Source: an uncultured Candidatus Entotheonella sp.
GTDB taxonomy: Bacteria; Tectomicrobia; Entotheonellia; Entotheonellales; Entotheonellaceae
Direction: 5' to 3'
DNA: 64,000 nucleotides
NCBI GenBank assembly: GCA_958295825.1
Contig: OY282375.1
Location: 496,001-560,000, forward strand
The notes beneath the pieces are model-generated. The model worked only from the letters and a program-made list of their open reading frames with translations, ran no database searches and was not told the DNA's origin. The position numbers and the translations under genes were made by a program. Shown piece by piece: positions 34,999 through 44,394 of this stretch (its first letter is position 1; every line of letters starts with the position of its first letter).

Positions 34999-36282
34999 AT
35001 GCGCCGTAGGATGGCTACAGCCTTAGCGATTGGGCTTGTTGTTGGAGCCGTCGTTCTCGCATACATCTATCTGTCACCTGCTCCCACAGCCGACAGTCCC
35101 GCCGCCGCCCAGCAGCCACCGGCCGTCAAGCCGTTTCCCGTCCAGACTGTCATCGCGCGGCGTGGCACCCTGACCCAGTCCATCGCCGCCACGGGCGACA
35201 TTCTGGCGGAGGCGCGCGTCGAGGTGTTTCCGAAAATCGCCGGGCATCTTGAGGAATTGAGCGTCGAGGAGGGGGATGCGGTGCGCGCCGGCCAGATGAT
35301 CGCCCGCATCGCCAATGCCGAGTTTCAGGCCCAGGTGGCCTGGGCCGCCGCAGATGTTGACGCGCTGCAGGCGGAGTGGGCGCAGATGCAATCCGGGGCG
35401 TTGCCGGAGGAAATCGCCCAGGCGGTCGATGCGGTCGAGCACACACGGGCCGAACTGGCCAACGCCGGAGGGTTCGCCGAGCGCACGCGCGGCATGGTCG
35501 AGCGCGGCCTGCAATCCACCCAGGAGCTCGATGACGCCACGCGCCGGCTGCGTCAGGCGCGCGCCATGCACAACAGCGCCAGCCAACGCCTGCAACTGCT
35601 TCGCACCGGGGCGCGCAGCGAAGCCCGGCAAGCCCTGCAAGCCCGCCTGCGGGCTGCGCAAGCCGCCCATGAGCTGGCGACCATCGAGCTTCAGCACACC
35701 GTCATCACCTCGCCCATGGACGGCATCGTCAGCCACCGGCACGTCGATTCCGGCGCCTACGTGACGACAACCAAACCGCCCATCGTGACCATCCAGGCGA
35801 TGCAGACCGTGAAGGTCGAGGTGCCCATCAGCGAGCGGGATATCGTGGCTGTTCGTCCGGGCCATAGGGCGCTGATTCAGGTGGACGCCTATGCCGACGA
35901 ACCGTTTCCGGGCACGGTGCGGCGCCTCGGCCCGACCGTTGATCCGAGCAGTCGCAGCGGCGAGGTGGAGATTGGCCTGGAGAACCCGGACTACCGGCTC
36001 AAGCCGGGGATGTTTGCGAAGGTGACGCTGATCCTGGCGGCGCGCGAGGACGTCGTGATTGTTCCGCGCGATGCCTTGAGGCCGGCCAACTCTGAGGCGA
36101 CGGTGTTCGTCGTCCGGGACGGCACGGCGCACCGGCAGCCGGTCAGCACGGGCCTGATGAACGACACGCTGGTGGAGATTCGCGAGGGCTTGGCGGCGGG
36201 CGACGAAGTGGTGCTCTCCGGGCACAACAGCCTGCAGGATCAGGCACCGGTCAACGTCGTTCAGTCGCAGGGTCAGGGTTGA
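34999..36282 (+). CDS. RND efflux periplasmic adaptor (membrane fusion protein)
   Basis: A 427-residue protein with an N-terminal membrane anchor (ALAIGLVVGAVVLAYIYL). A lipoyl half (IARRGTLTQSIAATGDILAE...VFPKIAGHLEELSVEEGDAVRAGQ) flanks a long alpha-hairpin (about residues 110-235). The second lipoyl half (TVITSPMDGIVSHRHVDSGAYV), a beta-barrel (VEVPISERDIVAVRPG) and a membrane-proximal domain follow. It couples the inner-membrane pump encoded 30 nt downstream to an outer-membrane channel. No TolC gene adjoins; the TolC-like gene at 17.3 kb is the nearest. Confidence 0.9.
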   Translation: MRRRMATALAIGLVVGAVVLAYIYLSPAPTADSPAAAQQPPAVKPFPVQTVIARRGTLTQSIAATGDILAEARVEVFPKIAGHLEELSVEEGDAVRAGQMIARIANAEFQAQVAWAAADVDALQAEWAQMQSGALPEEIAQAVDAVEHTRAELANAGGFAERTRGMVERGLQSTQELDDATRRLRQARAMHNSASQRLQLLRTGARSEARQALQARLRAAQAAHELATIELQHTVITSPMDGIVSHRHVDSGAYVTTTKPPIVTIQAMQTVKVEVPISERDIVAVRPGHRALIQVDAYADEPFPGTVRRLGPTVDPSSRSGEVEIGLENPDYRLKPGMFAKVTLILAAREDVVIVPRDALRPANSEATVFVVRDGTAHRQPVSTGLMNDTLVEIREGLAAGDEVVLSGHNSLQDQAPVNVVQSQGQG

Positions 36283-36312
36283 GGAACTGCTGAGCAGGGG
36301 AGAGGATGAGGT

Positions 36313-39300
36313 ATGAAACTTTCCGCGCTTGCCGTGGCGCGACCGGTAACCACCGGGATGTTCTTCCTGGCCGTGCTGGTGCTTGGCCTCATCTCGTTCT
36401 CGCGTCTGGCGGTGGACCAGCTTCCCGACATCATGCGGCCCTCGGTGACGGTGACCACGACCTATGAAGGCGCCGCCCCCGACATCGTGGAGCGCCAGGT
36501 CACCAACCCGCTGGAGAAGGTGCTGGCGACCATCAACAACGTCAAATCCGTGCGTTCCTCGTCCAGCGAGGACAGCTCGAAAATTTCCCTCGACTTTAAC
36601 TGGAACACCGACGTCGACCTGGCGGCCCTGGAGGTGCGCGAAAAGGTCAACGACACCCTGCGCCTCCTGCCCGAGGAGATCAACCCGCCTCGCATCAGCA
36701 AATTTGATCCCTCCAGTTGGCACATCATCTACCTCAATCTCACGGCCGGCGGCGCCTTGGATGCAATCGCGCTCCGACACTACGCGGAGACGACGCTGTT
36801 GTACCAGCTCCAGCAAATCGCCGGGGTGGCGTCCGTTGATATCTGGGGCGGCGATCAACGCGAGATCCAGGTGCTGATCGACCGCAACCGGCTGGCCGCC
36901 ACAGGCATCCCCCTGCAGCGCGTGGTCGAGGTGCTGGGCGCCGAGAACGTTACCAAGGTCGGTGGGCATCTGGAGAGCGGGCGCACCGATTACGTGGTGC
37001 GGCCGTTGGGCGAATTCGAGCGGGTAGAGGATATCCGGGACGTCATCCTGCGCCACGACGGCGCCTCGCCGGTGTATCTCAAGGACGTCGCTGAGGTGCA
37101 CGACGGGATGAAGGAGCGCCTCACGCGCACCCGAGTCAATCGTATCGCTGGGCTTGTCTTGGCGATGCGCAAGCAGTCGGGCACCAACACGGTGGAGGTG
37201 TCGGACCTCATCCAGGCGCGGCTACCCGTCCTGCGGCAGCAGTTGCCGCCGACCATGCAGTTGCACCTGCTGTTCGACCGCGCCGCCTTCATCCGGCGCT
37301 CCATTGCCCAGGTGGAGAGAAGCGCGATCATCGGCGCCTGCATCGCGGTCGTCATCCTGCTGATGTTCCTGCGCAGCCTGCGACCCACGATCATCATTGC
37401 CTTTGCCATTCCGCTGGCGGTAGTGGCGACGTTCATCCTGCTCTACCAGGTCGACATCAGCCTCAACTGGATGTCGCTGGGCGGCCTGGCCCTGGGCATC
37501 GGCATGGTGGTGGACAATTCCGTCGTGGTGCTGGAGAACATCTTCCGCCACCGTCAGCAGGGCACGGACCGCCGTGAGGCGGCGGTGGTCGGAAGCCGCG
37601 AGGTCGGCATGGCGATCATCGCGGCGACCCTGACGACGCTGTGCGTGTTCTTTCCGCTCATTTTCATGCAGGGCATGATGGGCATCGTGTTTCAGGAACT
37701 GGCCCTGACGGTGGCCTTCGCCCTGGTGACGTCGCTGCTGGTGGCGCTGACGCTGGTGCCGATGCTGTGCGCCAAGTGGCTGACCCGCCCGCTGCGGGAA
37801 GGTCCGCCGGAGGGGGCGATCTATGGCCTGGACGTGGCGTGGCGCTCGGTGCTCGTGGCCATCGAGCGCGCCTACGGCGCGGCGTTGCACGTCGCGCTGC
37901 GTCACCGGCCGGCTGTGCTCGTCGTGTGCGCCTGCATTCTGGGCGGTACCTGGGCGCTTTATTCCGGCCTGGGCTCGGAACTGCTGCCGTCGGTGGACGA
38001 GGGCATGATGTACATCCGCCTTGAGATGCCGGTGGGCACCAAGCTGGAGATCACTGACGGCATCATGGCCGACATCGAGACCAAGGTTTACAACGAGGCG
38101 CCCGACGTGCAGGCGATGTTTGTGCGCTCCGGCCTGGGGTTTCGGGGCGGTGGCGGCACCCACACCGGATTCCTGTGGGCGCGCCTGATCGACCGCTCGC
38201 AGCGCCAGGAATCGTTGAAGGATGTCCTGGCGGTGCTGGAGGAGCAGTTGTCGAATTATCCCGACGGCAAGGTGCGGATCATGGAGCGTCCCTCCGACGT
38301 CGCCCGCCTCTTGGGCTCGGGGCGTTCGGAGCGGTTGGAGGTTGACGTGTACGGCTTTGACCTGGGGCGTGGACGCGCCCTGGCGCAACAGTTGGCCGAC
38401 GAGATCGAGGCCGTTGAGGGTGTGTCCTACGTGCGCCTCAACATCGACGACAGCCGCCCGGAGATGCAGATCAGCATCGACCGCCGCAAGGCGGCGGCGC
38501 TGCAGATCAGCACCCATGCCATTTTGCAGGCCATCGAAACCGGTATTGCCGGCACGATTGCCTCCAAGTACCGAGAAGGCCGTCACGAGTACGACATCCG
38601 GGTGCGCCTGCGTCCCGAGGATCGCCGGGAACTGGCCGACCTGGAGCGCATTTTCGTCGTTACGCCCGGCGGGCAGCAGGTGCCGCTGCGCAACCTGACC
38701 GCGGCGCGGGCGGACAAGGGGCCGGTGGTCATCGAACGGCGCAACCAGGAGCGGGCGGTAACGATCCAGGCGGGCATGACGGGCACGCGCGACTTCGGCA
38801 GCCTGGCCACCGAGATCGAAGATCTCCTGGCAGCCACGGCCGTCCCGGAGGGATTTCACGTGAGGATGGGCGGTGAGCGGGAGGAACAACGCGAGGCCAA
38901 CCGTAACGTGTACCTGATTGTCGTGCTGTCGATTCTGCTGGTCTACATGATCATGGCGGCGTTGTTCGAGTCGCTCCTGCACCCGTTCGTCATTCTGCTG
39001 GCCATCCCGTTCGCCGCGGTGGGCGGCATCCTGACGCTGTGGCTGACCGGTACCAACGTCAGCATGCCGGTATGGATCGGCGGCATCATGCTGGTGGGCG
39101 TGGCGGTCAACAACGGTATCATCATGGTCGATTACACCAACCAACTGCGGCAGCGTGGCTTCGACGTTATGGAAGCCACCTGGCGGGGCGCCGTCACGCG
39201 CCTGCGCCCGGTGCTGATCACCACGCTCACCACCGCCTTGGCCCTGCTGCCCCTGGCCATCGGCTTCGGCGAAGGCGGCGAAATCTGGGCGCCGCTGGGC

Positions 39301-39441
39301 CGCGTCGTCGTCGGTGGGCTGTCCGTCGCCGCGCTGTTCACCCTGTTTCTCGTTCCCACCCTGTACAGTCTCATCGAGGAGCGCCGCGCTCGTCGCCTCG
39401 TATCGCCAGTTCCTGCCGCTGCGCTACAGGATGCCGGATAG
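36313..39441 (+). CDS. RND-family multidrug efflux permease (AcrB-like)
   Basis: A 1042-residue inner-membrane proton antiporter with 12 helices and two large periplasmic loops. Family landmarks are ARPVTTGMFFLAVLVLGLISF, the helix-4 Asp in LGIGMVVDNSVVVLENIFRH, the PLIFMQGMMG segment, and the repeat-2 counterpart GVAVNNGIIMVDYTNQLR. AAGGTATG-like spacing precedes the ATG (GAGAGGATGAGGTATG). It is in an operon with the adaptor. The final 120 bp are duplicated at 41517-41639 on the far side of the ATPase/PIN genes. Confidence 0.93.
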   Translation: MKLSALAVARPVTTGMFFLAVLVLGLISFSRLAVDQLPDIMRPSVTVTTTYEGAAPDIVERQVTNPLEKVLATINNVKSVRSSSSEDSSKISLDFNWNTDVDLAALEVREKVNDTLRLLPEEINPPRISKFDPSSWHIIYLNLTAGGALDAIALRHYAETTLLYQLQQIAGVASVDIWGGDQREIQVLIDRNRLAATGIPLQRVVEVLGAENVTKVGGHLESGRTDYVVRPLGEFERVEDIRDVILRHDGASPVYLKDVAEVHDGMKERLTRTRVNRIAGLVLAMRKQSGTNTVEVSDLIQARLPVLRQQLPPTMQLHLLFDRAAFIRRSIAQVERSAIIGACIAVVILLMFLRSLRPTIIIAFAIPLAVVATFILLYQVDISLNWMSLGGLALGIGMVVDNSVVVLENIFRHRQQGTDRREAAVVGSREVGMAIIAATLTTLCVFFPLIFMQGMMGIVFQELALTVAFALVTSLLVALTLVPMLCAKWLTRPLREGPPEGAIYGLDVAWRSVLVAIERAYGAALHVALRHRPAVLVVCACILGGTWALYSGLGSELLPSVDEGMMYIRLEMPVGTKLEITDGIMADIETKVYNEAPDVQAMFVRSGLGFRGGGGTHTGFLWARLIDRSQRQESLKDVLAVLEEQLSNYPDGKVRIMERPSDVARLLGSGRSERLEVDVYGFDLGRGRALAQQLADEIEAVEGVSYVRLNIDDSRPEMQISIDRRKAAALQISTHAILQAIETGIAGTIASKYREGRHEYDIRVRLRPEDRRELADLERIFVVTPGGQQVPLRNLTAARADKGPVVIERRNQERAVTIQAGMTGTRDFGSLATEIEDLLAATAVPEGFHVRMGGEREEQREANRNVYLIVVLSILLVYMIMAALFESLLHPFVILLAIPFAAVGGILTLWLTGTNVSMPVWIGGIMLVGVAVNNGIIMVDYTNQLRQRGFDVMEATWRGAVTRLRPVLITTLTTALALLPLAIGFGEGGEIWAPLGRVVVGGLSVAALFTLFLVPTLYSLIEERRARRLVSPVPAAALQDAG
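39322..39437 (+). repeat. Direct repeat copy 1 (3' end of the RND permease gene)
   Basis: The core 39331-39405 matches 41526-41600 at 71 of 75 positions (counted by eye); similarity resumes at GATGCCGG (39430-39437 and 41632-41639). This copy is part of the intact permease. Confidence 0.85.
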
Positions 39442-39451
39442 GACAGACATC

Positions 39452-40810
39452 ATGCTCAACCATCTTACACTCGAAAACTTCAAAATCTGGAAACGGCTCG
39501 AGATTGAATTCGGTCAGGTGACGGGCATATTCGGCCCCAACAGCACGGGTAAAAGCTCATTGTTGCAATGGCTGTTATTGTTGAAGCAGACCAAGACGGC
39601 TACCGACCGGGGCCTAGTGCTCGATTTCGGCGGTCCGGGCCAATCTGTCAACTTGGGGACCTATCGAGACGTGGTACACCATCACGATGACACCTTACCC
39701 GTGCGTTCGGTGTTGAAATGGACATTACCTAAGACACTGAAGATTTCCAACCCTGAGGGAAAACGTACAGATGTGCTGTTTTCCGGTGACGACATGGAGA
39801 TAGACTGCGTCGTCTACAAGCATGGCAAGTGGCTCAACACTGGACTTGTGTACCGGTTTGCTGGAGAGGATTTTTCGCTGAAACCCAAATCAGCAAGCGG
39901 GACGAGTTACCAACTGAAATCAGCGCAAGGTAGTTTCCATTTTATACGAACCCGAGGACGCCCTTGGGAATTACCGGGACCGGTAAAGAACTACCTGTTT
40001 CCAGATCAGGTGAAGACCTACTACAAGAACGCCGACTTTCTGAGTGAGTTTGAACATGCGTATGAAACGCTGATGGATCGGCTTTTCTACCTCGGCCCGC
40101 TTCGCGATTACCCGCAGCGGGAATACCATTGGGCTGGCGCCAAGCCTGGGGATGTTGGACTGCGAGGCGAACGGACCATTGATGCGATTCTTTCTGCCAT
40201 CAATGAAACACGGAATCGTGGACGCAAAACCCGTTACAAACCATTTCAAGAATTCATTGCCTCTTGGCTGCAGGAACTAGGGCTGATTCACTCCTTCGAG
40301 ATCAAGGAAATCGCACCTGGTTCCAACTTGTACCAAGCTCGGATCAGACAGGGTTCAGGAAGTCCATATGTGCCGTTGACAGATGTGGGATTCGGCGTCT
40401 CACAGGTGCTGCCGGCTTTGGTATTGCTTTATTTCGTGCCGAAAGGATCCACTATTTTGATGGAGCAACCGGAAATCCATCTCCACCCCTCGGTACAGAG
40501 CGGACTGGCCGACGTGATCCTCACCGCTGCCAAGACTCGAAACCTTCAAGTGCTTGTGGAAAGCCACAGCGAACATCTCCTGCGACGCTTACAGCGACGA
40601 GTGGCCGAGGGGGACTGCGAGGACGGTTTCGTGAAGCTCTATTTCTGCCGTAGCAGGGGTTTATCCGCGTCTTTGGAAGATCTCAAATTGAACAAGTTCG
40701 GCGAGATTCAAAACTGGCCAGAGGGTTTCTTCGGGGATGAGTTCGGGGAAATCGCGGCGATTCAGAAGGCCGGTTTGAAAAGAAGAGGGGAGTGTCAACA
40801 GGGTGCGTAA
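39452..40810 (+). CDS. AAA/OLD-like ATPase (DUF3696-type) of a putative two-gene defence module
   Basis: A 452-residue ATPase starting at ATG 39452, 10 nt after the RND stop. Walker A is GIFGPNSTGKSSLLQ near residue 30. The signature region is DVGFGVSQVLPALVLL. Walker B is STILMEQPEIHLHPSVQ, the hallmark of DUF3696/AAA_15-type predicted ATPases. The H-loop is VLVESHSEHLLRRL. It has no obvious DNA-binding or TOPRIM domain. The companion PIN-like gene overlaps it by 8 nt, indicating coupled expression. Base composition looks lower in GC than neighbours and codon use is less biased, consistent with transfer. ATPase-plus-nuclease pairs of this sort are frequent in phage defence (Septu, PARIS and similar). 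I do not recognise this exact pair. Confidence 0.85.
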   Translation: MLNHLTLENFKIWKRLEIEFGQVTGIFGPNSTGKSSLLQWLLLLKQTKTATDRGLVLDFGGPGQSVNLGTYRDVVHHHDDTLPVRSVLKWTLPKTLKISNPEGKRTDVLFSGDDMEIDCVVYKHGKWLNTGLVYRFAGEDFSLKPKSASGTSYQLKSAQGSFHFIRTRGRPWELPGPVKNYLFPDQVKTYYKNADFLSEFEHAYETLMDRLFYLGPLRDYPQREYHWAGAKPGDVGLRGERTIDAILSAINETRNRGRKTRYKPFQEFIASWLQELGLIHSFEIKEIAPGSNLYQARIRQGSGSPYVPLTDVGFGVSQVLPALVLLYFVPKGSTILMEQPEIHLHPSVQSGLADVILTAAKTRNLQVLVESHSEHLLRRLQRRVAEGDCEDGFVKLYFCRSRGLSASLEDLKLNKFGEIQNWPEGFFGDEFGEIAAIQKAGLKRRGECQQGA

Positions 40811-41285
40811 GGATGTCGTTGTGGACTGTAACGTGCCAGTTGTTGCCAACGGTAAAGGCACTCACGTAAGCTGGGATTGTCAAACTTCCTGTATTACCGA
40901 GTTGAAGCGAATTGTCCATGAGGACCGTGTCGTGCTTGACGAAGGGGGGCTGATCTTCAAGGAGTATCAAGGGCGCCTGAATTTTTCAGGGCAGCCTGGA
41001 ATCGGTCACATGTTCTTCAAGCACTTGTTCGATCACCAATACAACTACGACCGCAAGCGGGTGTCCCGGGTGAAGATTACGCCGTCTGACGCGGACCGAG
41101 GCTTCATGGAATTGCTGCCCAATGGTCTTGATCCTGCTGACAGGAAATTCCTCGCAGTTGCGGTTGTGGCGCAGGCACCGATCCTGAATGCCACGGATAG
41201 CGACTGGAACGAAAATGCCGGTCTGCTGGACAATCTGGGCGTAACGGTTGTTCAGCTTTGCCCCGAATATGCGGACAAGGCATGA
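40803..41285 (+). CDS. PIN-like nuclease, partner of the upstream ATPase
   Basis: A 160-residue protein starting at GTG within the ATPase 3' end. The four acidic positions of a PIN nuclease are visible: Asp8 (VVVDCNVPVVANG), Glu33 (CITELKRI), Asp113 (DPADRKFLAVAVVA) and Asp132/Asp134 (NATDSDWNENAGLL). The C-terminal strand LGVTVVQLCPE fits the fold. It is not a VapC with an adjacent antitoxin; the partner is an ATPase. A plausible role is RNA or DNA cleavage triggered by the ATPase on infection or stress; this is inference. Confidence 0.72.
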   Translation: MRKDVVVDCNVPVVANGKGTHVSWDCQTSCITELKRIVHEDRVVLDEGGLIFKEYQGRLNFSGQPGIGHMFFKHLFDHQYNYDRKRVSRVKITPSDADRGFMELLPNGLDPADRKFLAVAVVAQAPILNATDSDWNENAGLLDNLGVTVVQLCPEYADKA

Positions 41286-41516
41286 CGGATCTGTTTCCTC
41301 ATATCCCCGTTCATCTCCACCCAGTCCTGCCATTGATTCAGTCTGCTTCACGGGGTTAGCTCCAGACAAGGGCCTGACTCGCAGGCCGTTCCGCCATTGT
41401 GGTTACAGTCCGCGGAACGCAACGGCTCGCTGCCGGTCTGGCGTGAGCCGAGCTTGCCAATTCAACCTCAAGGGCAGCCCGACACGGCATCCTGCTGACC
41501 CACCGATGCAGGTTTA

Positions 41517-41639
41517 TCCGTGGCCGCGCTGTTCGCCCTGTTTCTCGTTCCCACCTTGTACAGTCTCATCGAGGAGCGCCGCGCTCGTCGTCTCGCATCG
41601 CCCAGTTCCCGCCCATACCCTTGCGCCCGAGGATGCCGG
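41517..41639 (+). pseudogene. Direct repeat copy 2: orphan 3' fragment of an RND permease gene
   Basis: In the permease frame it encodes AALFALFLVPTLYSLIEERR followed by ARRLASPSS, nearly identical to the end of the intact permease, but has no upstream gene body. It lies in the 476-bp gap 41286-41761, which otherwise holds a hairpin (GGCCTG-ACTCG-CAGGCC, 41371-41387) and no gene. The fragment marks the right edge of the ATPase/PIN insertion. Confidence 0.8.
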
Positions 41640-41761
41640 TACACGACGCCAAAGTTGTAATTCCCCGATTTTATCTTGACTTTCCATCTGGAATCGTCTA
41701 TTTGCGGAACCTATGAGTTGATGTTTTGGCAAATACGGAGAGCGGAGAAAGGAGGTTCGAG

Positions 41762-42583
41762 ATGATGGATCGTCGCAGATTCCTGAGCATTCTGAGTAGC
41801 ACGGTGGCTGCCTTGGGCAGTGCGAACGTCCTTGCCGTCCACAAGGTTGCCGCCCTTGGCACGATGAAAAAGGCGTACACCTTTTTCACGGGTGCCGAAA
41901 GCGCCTTTATCGAGGCAGCGGTGGCCCGCATCATCCCGGCGGATGACCTTGGGCCGGGGGCTCTTGAGGCCGATGCGTCGTACTTCATCGACCAGCAACT
42001 CACCGGCGACTATGGGGCCGGCGCCCGCTTTTACAACCAGGGGCCCTTTGGCGCCACGACGCCGTATCAAGGGTACCAATTGCCCCTCTCGCCCCGCGAT
42101 TTGTACCGCGTTGGCATTGCCGCAACCGATCGCTATTGCCGCGAAACCTATGGCAAAGACTTCGCCCAACTGGAGCCGGCACAGCAGGATGAGGTGTTGC
42201 AGGGGCTTCAGGGTGTCGCCGGCGATGTCGCCTTCGAGGAGGTGCCCGGAGCGACCTTCTTCAGCCACCTTCTCACGGATGCCAAGGACGGGTTTTTCGC
42301 CGACCCGGCCTACGGCGGCAACAAGGACATGGTGGGCTGGAAACTCGTCGGCTTTCCGGGCGTGCCGGCGCAATACACCGAATTCATCGAACGCCACAAC
42401 GAGGCGTACGATGTCGAGCCCGTCGACCTGGGCAGCATGCAGCATGCCGGGATGCATCAGGAACACCTGCACGCCGTCCATCGTCGTGCCGCCGTTCCGA
42501 GGCGCACGACGGCGCCTGCACCGCGCCCGGTGGACCCCGATGAACCTTACGACTGGAAGTCAGGACCGAGATTTTCCGTGTAA
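41762..42583 (+). CDS. Gluconate 2-dehydrogenase subunit 3 family protein (GMC small subunit)
   Basis: About 273 residues. AAAGGAGG lies just upstream of two adjacent ATGs. A Tat-type signal (DRRRFLSIL...STVAALGSANVLA) exports it. The mature part shows the family pattern FFTGAESAFIEAAVARIIPADDLGPGALEADASYFIDQQL. It is a chaperone-like small subunit that co-exports the flavoprotein encoded 27 nt downstream. The C-terminal Pro/Arg-rich tail is longer than usual. Confidence 0.85.
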   Translation: MMDRRRFLSILSSTVAALGSANVLAVHKVAALGTMKKAYTFFTGAESAFIEAAVARIIPADDLGPGALEADASYFIDQQLTGDYGAGARFYNQGPFGATTPYQGYQLPLSPRDLYRVGIAATDRYCRETYGKDFAQLEPAQQDEVLQGLQGVAGDVAFEEVPGATFFSHLLTDAKDGFFADPAYGGNKDMVGWKLVGFPGVPAQYTEFIERHNEAYDVEPVDLGSMQHAGMHQEHLHAVHRRAAVPRRTTAPAPRPVDPDEPYDWKSGPRFSV

Positions 42584-42610
42584 GTCCAGCATGTCAAAGA
42601 GGAGGACATC

Positions 42611-44374
42611 ATGGCTACCAGACTCAAACCAGTAGATGCAGTGGTTATTGGCGTGGGTTGGGCCGGCAGTATCATGGCCAACGAGCTGGCCAAAGCCGGC
42701 CTCAAAGTCGTCGGGCTGGAGCGCGGTCGCTACCGCGGGCAGGAGGAATTCGCTCTGCCTGGCATCCATGACGAGCTCAAGTACAATCGCCGTTTGGAGT
42801 TATTCGAGGACCTCTCCCGCAGTACGATCACCTGTCGCAACAACACCGGTGAAGTCGCCCGGCCCATGCGGCGGCATGGACCATTTCCCTGGGGCGAAGG
42901 ACTGGGCGGCGCCGGTTTTCACTGGGCCGGCTGGACGTGGCGCCATAGTCCCTGGTCGTTCAAGATGCGCACCAACACCATCGAGCGCTACGGTGAGCGC
43001 GCCATCCCGACGGATGCGACAATCCAGGACTGGCCGATGACGTACGACGAGCTGGAGCCCTATTACGACAAGTTCGAGTACGCCATCGGACTTTCGGGCA
43101 AGGCCGGCAATCTCAATGGGGAAATTCAGGCGGGTGGAAATCCTTTCGAGGGGCCCCGCTCCCGGGAGTTTCCGAATCCTCCCTTGCGGAAGAGCTACGG
43201 CATGGCCGTGTTCGAGGAGGCAACGCGGTCGCTGGGCTATCATCCCTTCCCAATGCCCGCCGCGCAGACGAGCCGGCCCTACACCAACCCCGACGGGGTG
43301 GGGATGGGCGCCTGCCTATATTGCGGCTACTGCATGAACACCGGTTGTGAGGTCGCGGCCAAAGCTACGCCACAGACGACGGTCTTGCCGGCTGCCATGC
43401 AGACGGGAAATTTTGAGATACGCGCCCATGCGGCGGTGACGCGCATCAATACCTCCGGCAATCGCGCCACGAGCGTGACGTACGTTGACGGACGTGGACG
43501 TGAGCTTGAGCAACCGGCGGATATCGTCCTGTTGACGGCTTTTACGTGGAGCAATACCCAGCAGTTGTTGGTCTCCGGCATTGGCAAACCCTACGATCCG
43601 GCGACGGGAGCCGGCAACGTGGGAAAGAACTACTCCTGGCACGGCGCCATGCCCTACATCCCGTTGTACTACGACGATGGGCACGTCTTTAACCCCTTCA
43701 TGGGTGCCGGTGCGCTCGGCATGAGCTTTTCTGACCTGGAAGGCGATAACTTCGACCACACCGGCCTCGGTTTCATCGGCGGCATTTTCATGACCTACTT
43801 CCAGCTTGGCAGTGGCCCGATGATGTATCAGCCCACGCCGCCGGGCACGCCGGGCTGGGGCTCGGAATGGAAACAGGCCGTGGCGCATTACTACAACCGA
43901 TCGCTCCAGGTGGTCGGTTTTCACGACCACCTGTCGTATCGCGGCAATTACATGGATCTCGATCCAAACTACGCCGACATCTACGGCAATCCGTTGCTGC
44001 GCCTGACCTACGATATCGGGCCTAACGAGATCCGTATGTCAGACTACATGGTTGGCGTGGGGCACGAGGTTGCCAAAGCGATGAAGCCCAGCCGCTATGC
44101 GGTCTACGGCTTGCCCAAGCGCTTCGATGCCGGTGCCAACTACTTCGTGATCCATCAGGTCGGCGGCGCCATGACGGGCTCGACGCCCGAAAACAGCGTC
44201 GTGAACAAATACATGCAGAGTTGGGACGTGCCCAATCTGTTCGTGATAGGCGCCAGCGCCTTCCCGCAGATTACGGCTTACAACCCGACGGGTACGGTGG
44301 GCGCGCTGTCTTACATGTCGGCAGATGCGATTATTAACCAGTACCTCAAGAACCCTGGCCCGCTGGTATCGTAG
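42611..44374 (+). CDS. GMC oxidoreductase, flavoprotein subunit
   Basis: A 587-residue FAD enzyme oxidising an alcohol or sugar. The FAD-binding loop is VIGVGWAGSIMANELAKAGLKVVGLERG. Additional features are GLGGAGFHWAGWTWRH, the Cys-rich CLYCGYCMNTGCEVAAKA insert found in gluconate/sorbitol/fructose dehydrogenase large subunits, and the C-terminal HQVGGAMTG and ITAYNPTGTVGALSY. It has no signal peptide of its own and would be exported with the small subunit. The usual third, cytochrome c subunit is not found on either side. The substrate is unknown. Confidence 0.9.
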   Translation: MATRLKPVDAVVIGVGWAGSIMANELAKAGLKVVGLERGRYRGQEEFALPGIHDELKYNRRLELFEDLSRSTITCRNNTGEVARPMRRHGPFPWGEGLGGAGFHWAGWTWRHSPWSFKMRTNTIERYGERAIPTDATIQDWPMTYDELEPYYDKFEYAIGLSGKAGNLNGEIQAGGNPFEGPRSREFPNPPLRKSYGMAVFEEATRSLGYHPFPMPAAQTSRPYTNPDGVGMGACLYCGYCMNTGCEVAAKATPQTTVLPAAMQTGNFEIRAHAAVTRINTSGNRATSVTYVDGRGRELEQPADIVLLTAFTWSNTQQLLVSGIGKPYDPATGAGNVGKNYSWHGAMPYIPLYYDDGHVFNPFMGAGALGMSFSDLEGDNFDHTGLGFIGGIFMTYFQLGSGPMMYQPTPPGTPGWGSEWKQAVAHYYNRSLQVVGFHDHLSYRGNYMDLDPNYADIYGNPLLRLTYDIGPNEIRMSDYMVGVGHEVAKAMKPSRYAVYGLPKRFDAGANYFVIHQVGGAMTGSTPENSVVNKYMQSWDVPNLFVIGASAFPQITAYNPTGTVGALSYMSADAIINQYLKNPGPLVS

Positions 44375-44394
44375 GCCAGACCGTATAACGCGTG

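Noticed and set aside
37222..39144. 640-codon minus-strand frame inside the RND permease gene
   Set aside because: Antisense of a well-conserved permease; sequence is low-complexity His/Gln/Arg.
39314..39451. Longer N terminus for the ATPase starting inside the RND gene
   Set aside because: That extension is an out-of-frame reading of the permease end; the ATG at 39452 gives the normal N-terminal strand (LNHLTLENFKIW) of this ATPase family.
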